A stretch of 64,000 bases of DNA, taken from assembly GCF_900142715.1 (NCBI RefSeq), contig NZ_FRBX01000003.1:124001-188000 (forward strand), in the 5' to 3' direction. Position 1 is the first letter of the stretch. Each line of letters begins with the position of its first letter. This DNA is from Flavobacterium pectinovorum. GTDB taxonomy: Bacteria; Bacteroidota; Bacteroidia; Flavobacteriales; Flavobacteriaceae. Position numbers and translations under genes: made by a program. Positions 29,106-36,740 of the stretch are shown here, piece after piece. The notes under the pieces were generated by a model. It did not search any database. It saw only the letters and a list, made by a program, of their open reading frames with translations, and was not told where the DNA came from.

Positions 29106-29762
29106 ATCCCATTTTTGATTGGAAACCTTATCTTTTAAACCGGTTTTCAAATTATAATGCCACCATTCTGAGTCGAATGAATTAAAGCCATTGGCAATCA
29201 TTACTTTTTTAAGATAAGCACGATTAGATTTTATTTTACCCGAAAGTTTGGTATAATTGTGACTTGCTTTAATTCCGAAGAAATCAAAAGGAGTTCCCAT
29301 ATCAACTTCTTTTCCATTGGCGTCAACAATAGAAATATCAACCGCTCCTCCTCTATTATGGATTGAACCTTTTTTTGGATCTGCGACATACTCCGGATTC
29401 GATACAATTTCCCACATTCTTTTTTGTATAAATAAAGGCCTGTAACAATCGTACAGCTTTATTTTATATCCTTTTTTCATAAAATCTTTATTGGCTGCAA
29501 TTAGTGCCTGCACAGTTTTTAAACGTAAAACACATTCGGCGCAATCATATACTTTGGCTTTCAGAAAATTATCTTCAGTCGCATATTTCATGTCGTAGAT
29601 AAAATCTTTGCTATAATCTTTTAAATTCACAAAAGTTGTATCGGCAATCTCCTGTTTTACCGGGCTTGAATAAGTCTCATTTTGAGCATTCATGGAAATT
29701 ACAGAGAAAAAAAATCCAAAAATGAATGAGAATTGAGTAGGTATCAGAAGATTGATTTTCAT
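29097..29762 (-). CDS. M15-family D-alanyl-D-alanine dipeptidase-like enzyme
   Basis: This 221-residue exported protein has a hydrophobic N-terminus ending near SMNAQ. The M15D zinc site is complete: SIHNRGGAVDISI supplies His135 and Asp142, SEWWHY supplies catalytic Glu199 and ligand His202, and the YRP motif contains Arg108, which in VanX/DdpX helps bind the substrate. The family cleaves D-Ala-D-Ala, as a peptidoglycan-salvage or nutrient enzyme (DdpX) or in glycopeptide resistance (VanX). No vanHA-type genes are nearby, so a wall-recycling or nutrient role is more likely. It has its own promoter, being alone on its strand. Confidence 0.9.
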   Translation of the reverse strand: MKINLLIPTQFSFIFGFFFSVISMNAQNETYSSPVKQEIADTTFVNLKDYSKDFIYDMKYATEDNFLKAKVYDCAECVLRLKTVQALIAANKDFMKKGYKIKLYDCYRPLFIQKRMWEIVSNPEYVADPKKGSIHNRGGAVDISIVDANGKEVDMGTPFDFFGIKASHNYTKLSGKIKSNRAYLKKVMIANGFNSFDSEWWHYNLKTGLKDKVSNQKWDCE

Positions 29763-29921
29763 TGTGAAGAATTATTGTGTGAAGTAAATATAGTCAAAAC
29801 GCTTAAAACAAAAAAACTGGCTCTAAAATCAAAGCTAATTATAATTAAAAACATAAGCTTTAATTGTAACACTTTTCAATAATTGTTGTCTATTAATTAG
29901 AATTCATTTAACTTTCTAATT

Positions 29922-31673
29922 ATGTGCAATCAAAGAATCCTATTATTTATAAGTTTATTTTTAGTTGTTATCAATTTATCGGCTCAGCAAACAAAAGCTA
30001 CGAAATTGGCCAGCCAAACAAGTAATTATGATATTCAGGATAGCGTTTCGGTAAAAACCCGTGATGGCGCGATTTTATCAGCCATAATTGTTCGCAAAAA
30101 AGAAGATAATACTCCGAAACCGGTAATTCTTCAATATACAATTTATGTCAGAGACAAAGGCAGAGATCTAAAAACCTTAAAAGAAGCTGCAGATCATGGT
30201 TATATTGGTATAATGATATATAGCAGAGGAAAACGGTTTAGTCCAAATGAAATAAATCCGTACGAGAATGAAAGCACCGATGTTTATGATGCCATTGACT
30301 GGATTAGTAAACAAAAATGGTGTAATGGAAGTGTTGGAATGTTTGGCGGCAGTTATAATGGTTTTACGCAATGGGCGGCTTGCAAAACAGTTCATCCGGC
30401 GCTAAAAACAATTGTTCCTTATGTTGCTAACAGACCCGGAATGGGTTTGCCAATGGAAAATAATATTTTTATTAATCCAAATTACGAGTGGGCTTTTTAT
30501 GTTAGCAATAATAAATATTTAGATACGGTTTCGGGAAATAACAGACAGCGTTTTAGAACAATGCAATCAAGATGGTGGGAATCCGGTACAGCCTACAAAA
30601 AACTGGACAGCATTGATGGAGAACCAAACCGATTGTTTCAAAAATGGATAAGTCATCCTGCATTTGATAATTACTGGCAAAAAATGGCTCCGTACAAATT
30701 AGATTTTGCGCAAATAAATATTCCCGTTTTAGCTTTTGATGGATATTATAACGATTCTCAAAATTCAAGTTTATATTATTTACGAGAACTTCAAAAATAC
30801 AATCCCAATACGCCGGCTTATTTAATTATTGGTCCATACGGACATTTTGGAACTCAAATTGGCGGTGAAGCTGTTATAAATGATTATAAAGTTGATTCGT
30901 TGGCATTAATCGATATCAAAAAAATCACGTATCAATGGTTTGATTTTATTTTGAAGAACGGGACTAAACCTGAAGTGTTAAAAGATAAAATCAATTATGA
31001 AGTTATGGGCGCAAACTCATGGCGAAGTGCTTCTTCTATAGATAAAATGCACAACGACTTTCTAACTTTTTATTTAACAAATACTAAGTCTGGAAATTTT
31101 TATACGGCAAACTCTAAAAAATCCGGTAAAAAAGATTTTCTATTACAACAAATAGATCTTGCTGACAGACAGAAAAGCAGCAACAACGATTATTATCCAG
31201 ATCCGATAATTAAAAAAGAAATGGATACAACGAGTGGATTTCGTTTTATAAGTGATCCATTAAAAGAACCTGTAATTGTAAACGGTTCCTTTTTAGGAGA
31301 ATTAAAAATAAGTATCAATAAAAGAGATGTTGATTTGGCTGTAACTGTTTATGAAGTATTACCAAATGGCGAATATTTTCATTTGTCCTATTACATTGGC
31401 CGCGCCAGTTATGCAAAAAATATTGAAAAAAGACAATTACTAAAACCTAATACAATTGAAACAATTTCTTTTTCAAATACGCATTTGGTAAGCAAGCAAT
31501 TAAGCAAAGGAAGCAGATTGCTTATTGTTGTCGATGTAAATAAAAATTCGTTTTCTCAATTAAATTATGGAACCGATAAAGAAGTAAGCGATGAAACTAT
31601 TAAAGATGCAAAAGTGCCTTTGCAAATAAAATGGTATACTGATAGTTTTGTAAAAATTCCTGTTTTGAGATAA
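29922..31673 (+). CDS. CocE/NonD (X-Pro dipeptidyl-peptidase S15-type) hydrolase
   Basis: This 583-residue protein has an N-terminal signal sequence (LLFISLFLVVINLSAQ). An alpha/beta-hydrolase domain (about 40-340) contains the nucleophile elbow GMFGGSYNGFTQWA with Ser144 and the SRGKRFSP oxyanion-region block. The C-terminal ~200 residues fit the XPD-C jelly-roll (LKEPVIVNGSFLGELKISI...). The family includes cocaine esterase, glutaryl-7-ACA acylase and alpha-amino-acid ester hydrolases. The likely activity is hydrolysis of esters or amides of peptides, in the periplasm. It is convergent with the LytTR regulator (5-base gap). Confidence 0.88.
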   Translation: MCNQRILLFISLFLVVINLSAQQTKATKLASQTSNYDIQDSVSVKTRDGAILSAIIVRKKEDNTPKPVILQYTIYVRDKGRDLKTLKEAADHGYIGIMIYSRGKRFSPNEINPYENESTDVYDAIDWISKQKWCNGSVGMFGGSYNGFTQWAACKTVHPALKTIVPYVANRPGMGLPMENNIFINPNYEWAFYVSNNKYLDTVSGNNRQRFRTMQSRWWESGTAYKKLDSIDGEPNRLFQKWISHPAFDNYWQKMAPYKLDFAQINIPVLAFDGYYNDSQNSSLYYLRELQKYNPNTPAYLIIGPYGHFGTQIGGEAVINDYKVDSLALIDIKKITYQWFDFILKNGTKPEVLKDKINYEVMGANSWRSASSIDKMHNDFLTFYLTNTKSGNFYTANSKKSGKKDFLLQQIDLADRQKSSNNDYYPDPIIKKEMDTTSGFRFISDPLKEPVIVNGSFLGELKISINKRDVDLAVTVYEVLPNGEYFHLSYYIGRASYAKNIEKRQLLKPNTIETISFSNTHLVSKQLSKGSRLLIVVDVNKNSFSQLNYGTDKEVSDETIKDAKVPLQIKWYTDSFVKIPVLR

Positions 31674-31678
31674 CAAAA

Positions 31679-32374
31679 TCAAATCATTTTATGGCGGATT
31701 TCCTTGTACTTAGATCGGCCCACAGGCAAAAGTTCGGCATTTTTAAGTAACATGCTGTATTTACCTCCGGGTTCTACAATGAGTTTGTCGGCTTCATTCC
31801 AGCAGACAATAAACGATTTATGTATTCGCTCGAAAGTTGAGGGAAGTAATTTTTCCAGAGATTCTAAAGATTTATCATGAAGTTCAATACGGTTATCTGA
31901 TAAATGCAATTCAGTATAAATTCCCGCGCCTTTAATGTATCGGATATCTTTAATGGGGACCAGTCTAATGGTTTTCCCTTTTTTTACTGCTAAAAACTGA
32001 AGATCTCCATTGGGTTGTTTTTCTGGTGACGTAAAACGTCTAAAAGCTTGTGTCAATCTGTTTTCATCAAAGGGCTTGCCCACAAAGTCCAGAACTCCAT
32101 AACCAAATGCTGTAATTGCCTTATCTGTATAAGCCGAAATAATAATGGTTTGAAATGACCTTGCTACCACATTTTGCAGAACATCAAACCCATCTTCGCC
32201 GTTTAAATTCAAATCCAGCAATAGCAAATCGATTGAATTTCGATCAATGATACTTAATCCGTTTTCAACTGAATCACAAAGTAAAATCCCGGTCTCCTTA
32301 TCAAAAAAATCCCGGGTCATTCTTTCTATTCGTTTGGCAATTCTGGCCTCGTCTTCAATAATCAGAATCTTCAT
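31679..32374 (-). CDS. LytTR-type response regulator
   Basis: The protein has 231 residues. The receiver domain has the acidic pocket IEDEAR at the N-terminus, phospho-acceptor Asp54 in LLLLDLNLNGEDGF, the Thr/Ser-Ala switch SAYTD and Lys in GKPFDENRL. The C-terminal LytTR DNA-binding domain (about residues 130-231) shows KKGKTIRLVPIKDIRYIKGAG and HKSFIVCWNEADKL. LytTR regulators bind pairs of 9-base direct repeats about two helical turns apart. It is encoded downstream of, and overlapping by 4 bases, its sensor kinase. Target genes are unknown; the divergent TonB-type receptor gene is the obvious candidate. Confidence 0.93.
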   Translation of the reverse strand: MKILIIEDEARIAKRIERMTRDFFDKETGILLCDSVENGLSIIDRNSIDLLLLDLNLNGEDGFDVLQNVVARSFQTIIISAYTDKAITAFGYGVLDFVGKPFDENRLTQAFRRFTSPEKQPNGDLQFLAVKKGKTIRLVPIKDIRYIKGAGIYTELHLSDNRIELHDKSLESLEKLLPSTFERIHKSFIVCWNEADKLIVEPGGKYSMLLKNAELLPVGRSKYKEIRHKMI

Positions 32375-34023
32375 CTTTTATCAAAAATTTTAATTGTTGT
32401 CATCCAGCCTTCCTCTACTTCATGAGAATCAAAATGCCAGTTGGTACCGTAACTTTCATTCAATCTGGCACTGATATATTTAAAACCTGTTCCGTTACTT
32501 TTCTCTTTTCTAGTTTTTCGGTTTTTTGCAATCGTTTGTAATGTATATTCTTTATAGTTTTTTTCTTTTGTAAAACTTAAACAAAAACAAATACAGCCTT
32601 TTTTGGGCGGTAAACTGTGTGTAATTCCGTTTTCAATAATAGTATGAATAATCGCAGGTGGAATTTCTTCATTTTCATCAATATTTTTTTCCTCCCAATC
32701 ATAGCAAACTTCTTTACGAAAAGACATTACTTCCAGATGTTTTCGACACAATTCAATTTCTTGTCTAATAGGAATAAGTGTATCTTCGGAAATGGCATTC
32801 ATAATATCAAATTCGTCTGCCAGTGCGCGAATAAATACAACGCCTTGCTGTGGTGATTCTTCAACCCAATCGATCAACGAGGTCAAAGTATTTCGAAGAA
32901 AATGCGGCTGAATATTTTTCTTGATCAGTTCTAACTGCAATCTTGACGAAAGTAATAAGGATGCATTATGAGCCTCTTCGATTGCTTTTGCCCGAATGGT
33001 ATGAAGATACAACATAGAAAGTACGATGATGGTAAAAGCGATAAACAATCCAAAATCATAGAAAATATAGCGATTAACAACAACACTTGCCAGTAAGCCC
33101 GCGACAACAATCGATCCGCCTTTGATTTTTCGGAATGTGGCATTTGCTGCTATAATAATAGAAACAAGACACATGGCATAACTAAAATAAATAGCAGTTC
33201 TATCATAATGTCCATAATTCGTAATATAGATTACAATAAGACTGGTAAACAAAAGAAACAAAAACAACCGCTTTTTTTTGAAGTCAAACTGCAACATAAA
33301 ATACCAAGGAACCAGAATTGAAATGGCAAAAGTAAGCAAGCCCACGATTTGTAAACGGGTATAAAATTGAGTATACGGAATGTCTACATAAAATTTGACA
33401 TATTCTATAATTAAAAGACAGAAGAAAAGCAGACAAATTATGCCAAAAACCAAAACAGTTGTTTCTTTACGAGTGCTGTTTATGTATAGAAAAAAATAAT
33501 AAATAGCAGCAATAAGAAAAGCTCCTGCCATGAGATTCATAAAAGACATTACAATAAGCGGCGAGCGATGAAGTCTTAAAAAGCTTTCGAGTCTTATATC
33601 AATTCCACGATTTGCTTCTCGCAATTGCGTTTGTGTTCCAATAATAGTGATCATGTGCAAGCCAATATTGCCTCTTTTTTCGGGTATTTCATAATACGTC
33701 GTTTCAGTGCCAGCTACTTCGGGCTGACCAGATTTGACCATTTTACCGTTGCTTCCCACAAAAATACCATCCCAATAAACATCAAAAGCACCAAAACCAT
33801 TCACCTGTAAACCTAATGGTCCGGCATTATTATCCCGTTTAATCAACTTTACCGGTATTTGAACTTTAAAAACAGCTTCTGCAGATTTACCCAGATAATC
33901 TTGTACACGATCTTCATTAACATAGTAAGAATAAGATGCATCTGATTTCACATAATCAGTATACTGTTTACACGAGGTAAATAAAAACAGAACAAAAGCG
34001 GTAAAAAAGGCAAATCTATACAT
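32371..34023 (-). CDS. 7TM/DISM-like sensor histidine kinase (LytS/His_kinase type)
   Basis: The 550-residue protein begins with a lipoprotein-type signal (MYRFAFFTAFVLFLFTSCKQY, Cys18). A periplasmic sensing segment follows (about 30-150; the Gly/Asp-rich block QVNGFGAFDVYWDGIFVGSNG, here split, resembles 7TMR-DISM extracellular domains). Then come seven or so membrane helices (about 158-340), a short coiled region and the His_kinase motif IQPHFLRNTLTSL (His374). The ATPase part has a poor N-box and G-box (IIENGITHSL, GTGFKYISARL). It is the cognate partner of the downstream LytTR regulator and is divergent from the TonB receptor gene. Confidence 0.88.
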   Translation of the reverse strand: MYRFAFFTAFVLFLFTSCKQYTDYVKSDASYSYYVNEDRVQDYLGKSAEAVFKVQIPVKLIKRDNNAGPLGLQVNGFGAFDVYWDGIFVGSNGKMVKSGQPEVAGTETTYYEIPEKRGNIGLHMITIIGTQTQLREANRGIDIRLESFLRLHRSPLIVMSFMNLMAGAFLIAAIYYFFLYINSTRKETTVLVFGIICLLFFCLLIIEYVKFYVDIPYTQFYTRLQIVGLLTFAISILVPWYFMLQFDFKKKRLFLFLLFTSLIVIYITNYGHYDRTAIYFSYAMCLVSIIIAANATFRKIKGGSIVVAGLLASVVVNRYIFYDFGLFIAFTIIVLSMLYLHTIRAKAIEEAHNASLLLSSRLQLELIKKNIQPHFLRNTLTSLIDWVEESPQQGVVFIRALADEFDIMNAISEDTLIPIRQEIELCRKHLEVMSFRKEVCYDWEEKNIDENEEIPPAIIHTIIENGITHSLPPKKGCICFCLSFTKEKNYKEYTLQTIAKNRKTRKEKSNGTGFKYISARLNESYGTNWHFDSHEVEEGWMTTIKIFDKR

Positions 34024-34147
34024 AAGATAAAGATAGAATAAATATCGAATTTAGAAATGCATTTCAAAAGCTCTTGGAGCCGTTTGCATGTTTTAAAAGG
34101 TCTCATTTTATTTTATCAACTAATCTTGTACTCTATAACCAATCAAC

Positions 34148-36520
34148 ATGAAAACCTTAATAACCAGTATTTTAATTTTACTATTTCACTTTTTAGCAAA
34201 CGCTCAGCAAACAACTGTTTCAGGAAAAGTTCAGGACAATATTACCAAAGAAGCATTGCCGTATGTAACAATAGCGGTAAAAGACAGCGCCTTAAAAACA
34301 GTACTAATTGGTGTTACTGATGAGCATGGCGTTTTTAGTTTAGAAAAATTGCCAATAGGAAAAATGACGATTTCTTTTAGTTTTATGGGATATCAAAATT
34401 ATAGTCAGCCATTGGAGATTATTTCGGGTAAAGCAAAAATAGAATTAGGAACTATTGGTTTAGTTACTGATGCAGTTCAATTGAATGCCGTAGAGATTAA
34501 TGGTCAAAAACCAAACATTAGTTTAAAACTGGATAAAAAGGTTTTTGAAGTGGGCAAAGATGTGCTTTCGCAAAATGGCTCTGCCAATGACGTTTTAAAT
34601 GGAGTACCATCTGTCGCGGTTAGTCCAACAGGCGGAGTTAGTCTACGTGGCAACAGCAGTGTATTAGTACTTATTAATGGACGACAATCCGGTCTTACCC
34701 AAACCAACGCGCTTGATCAAATCGCTGCCGACCAAATCGATCGTATAGAAGTGATTACGAATCCTTCCTCTAGATATGATGCTTCTGGTTCTGCAGGAAT
34801 TATTAATATTATATTGAAAAAAAACAAAAAAAGTGGTTTTAATGGTCAGGTACGATTGGTAGCCGGCTCGCCCAATGATAGTCGTCTTAATCCAAGTATC
34901 AACTACAAATCAGATAAAATCAATATTTTTTCAAATTTTAGTATTCGCTCATCTGATTACGTTGGTTTGTATACAACAAATCAGTCCACTATTAATAATG
35001 GCACGCCAAGTCTAATGAACCGTGTGCAAAATGAAGACCGTCACGACGATGGAAAACTGATGTATCTTGGGGCTGATTATTTTTTTGACGATCACCACAC
35101 TATTACCGCAGCTTTTTTAAAGAATGCCACACACGATAATGATAAAACTCACCTAAAATACGATTACAGCAACGATACGAGCCTGGATAGCACTTTAATA
35201 CGAGAAGGTAAATCACTGGAAAAAAGGGATTACAATCAATTAGAATTTAACTATACACAAACATTTAAACAAGAGGCAAAAAAATGGACTATCAACGTCC
35301 AATACGATTGGTGGAACAGCGATAAAAACTGGAATCTTTCAACAGAGCGTTTATTTCCAACTCCAGTAACTTATCCCGGAATTAGAACAAAATCAATAGG
35401 CAACAGTAAAGATTTACTTATTCAGAGTGATTTTATACAACCTATTGATAGTGTTTCGGTATTTGAATTTGGTATAAAAAGTGAGATTCGCAAAGTCTCC
35501 AGCGATTTTTTGGCCGAACAGCAACAAGAAAATGACTGGACAATTTACCAAAACATTGATAATAATTTGAAATATACTGAGACCATTTCCAGTGCATATG
35601 CTCAATTTAGCAACAAAGCAGGCCAATTCAATTACATGCTGGGTTTTCGTACAGAACTAACCCAAATTTCTATTACAGATATTAAAAACACATACGACGA
35701 CAAGAAAAATTACGGAAAACTATTCCCTACTGTTAATATGAGTTATAAATTTGAGACTTCGACTTTGCAGCTTAATTACAGCAAACGAATTAACCGCCCG
35801 GCTTTGTATGCTTTATATCCTTTTAATGAACTGACGGATTTAAACGCACAATATATTGGAAATCCAGATCTTAATCCTTCTTATACCGATGCATTTGAAC
35901 TGGGTTTTCTTAAAACATGGAAAAAAATAACCCTGAATCCTTCTTTTTATTATCAGAGAGAAAAAAATTATATTCAGGATTTTACTTACCGTGAGAATGA
36001 TATATTTTATACAACACCAATTAATATTGACTACGAAACGCGCACTGGTTTTGAACTTTCTACATTATACAATCCGTTAAAATGGTTACAGATAAATCTA
36101 GAAATGAACTTTTACAGCTTTGTACAGAAAGGAAATTATCAGGAAAAAAACCTTGATTATAACGGCGAAACTTTTACGGGACGATTAAGTACGCAGCTTA
36201 AATTGCCGGCTAAATTTAGTTTTCAGGGCCGCTATAACTTTCGCGGAGAACAGCAAAATGCACAAACCACAAATGCAGCATTGCAATCAATCGATTTTGG
36301 TTTGAGCAAAACTTTATTAAAAGACAAAGCAACAATTGTATTTGATGTAAGCAACGCTTTTAATTTACGCCAAAACAAAAACACGACGACGGGAATCGAT
36401 TATTTATTTAAAGAAGTAAGCATACCTAACGCCGCCCGATACCGACTAAGTTTTGTTTATCGTTTTAACCTAACCGATCCAAAAGTGATCAGACAAGCCA
36501 ATAGTGCTAATCGTAATTAA
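34148..36520 (+). CDS. outer-membrane TonB-dependent receptor-like protein
   Basis: The protein has 790 residues. A signal peptide (KTLITSILILLFHFLANAQ) is followed by a CarboxypepD_reg-like beta-sandwich (about 22-105, TTVSGKVQDNITKEALPYVTI). A plug-like region follows (GSANDVLNGVPSVAVSPTGGVSLRGNSSVLVLINGRQSG), then a large beta-barrel with the C-terminal aromatic end (YRLSFVYRFNLTDPK). The resemblance is to the outer-membrane beta-barrel (OMP_b-brl_3) receptors of Bacteroidota. No substrate can be inferred and no SusD partner is beside it. It is transcribed away from the LytTR kinase gene, with a 124-base shared intergenic region. Confidence 0.88.
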   Translation: MKTLITSILILLFHFLANAQQTTVSGKVQDNITKEALPYVTIAVKDSALKTVLIGVTDEHGVFSLEKLPIGKMTISFSFMGYQNYSQPLEIISGKAKIELGTIGLVTDAVQLNAVEINGQKPNISLKLDKKVFEVGKDVLSQNGSANDVLNGVPSVAVSPTGGVSLRGNSSVLVLINGRQSGLTQTNALDQIAADQIDRIEVITNPSSRYDASGSAGIINIILKKNKKSGFNGQVRLVAGSPNDSRLNPSINYKSDKINIFSNFSIRSSDYVGLYTTNQSTINNGTPSLMNRVQNEDRHDDGKLMYLGADYFFDDHHTITAAFLKNATHDNDKTHLKYDYSNDTSLDSTLIREGKSLEKRDYNQLEFNYTQTFKQEAKKWTINVQYDWWNSDKNWNLSTERLFPTPVTYPGIRTKSIGNSKDLLIQSDFIQPIDSVSVFEFGIKSEIRKVSSDFLAEQQQENDWTIYQNIDNNLKYTETISSAYAQFSNKAGQFNYMLGFRTELTQISITDIKNTYDDKKNYGKLFPTVNMSYKFETSTLQLNYSKRINRPALYALYPFNELTDLNAQYIGNPDLNPSYTDAFELGFLKTWKKITLNPSFYYQREKNYIQDFTYRENDIFYTTPINIDYETRTGFELSTLYNPLKWLQINLEMNFYSFVQKGNYQEKNLDYNGETFTGRLSTQLKLPAKFSFQGRYNFRGEQQNAQTTNAALQSIDFGLSKTLLKDKATIVFDVSNAFNLRQNKNTTTGIDYLFKEVSIPNAARYRLSFVYRFNLTDPKVIRQANSANRN

Positions 36521-36620
36521 ACACGAATTTCACGAATTTGCACTAATTCTATAGTTGGTTTAGTTTGTGAAATTAAATTTCACAAACTAATTAGTGCAAA
36601 TTCGTGAAATTCGTGTTTAT
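36518..36620. repeat. clover-like nested inverted repeat at receptor stop codon
   Basis: Starting at the TAA stop, arms of about 31 bases (36518-36548 and 36589-36619; cores AACACGAATTTCACGAATT and AATTCGTGAAATTCGTGTT) are near-perfectly complementary. Inside them is a second palindrome, TTAGTTTGTGAAATT paired with AATTTCACAAACTAA. The shape is a cruciform of the dispersed-repeat type. It may also act as the transcription end of the receptor gene. Confidence 0.75.
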
Positions 36621-36685
36621 CAATTAAATTTAAGCTGCTAGTTAATCAAATGAAGTTCGAATGGTTTGTAAAAAAGTATAAAACA

Positions 36686-36713
36686 CAAAACCACTCGATT
36701 GGAGTGGTTTTTC
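36686..36713 (-). terminator. terminator downstream of the fusion gene
   Basis: The arms AAACCACTC and GAGTGGTTT (36688-36711) flank a GATTG loop. On the minus strand the stem is followed by TTTTGTGTTTT. It lies about 30 bases past the stop of the lipocalin-prenyl synthase gene. Confidence 0.75.
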
Positions 36714-36740
36714 AGAAGAAAATATATTCTTCATATCACA

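Noticed and set aside
29097..29762. Glycopeptide-resistance (VanX) cassette
   Set aside because: Only the dipeptidase is present. No vanH, vanA or VanRS-type genes are adjacent, and the exported form fits a wall-recycling enzyme.
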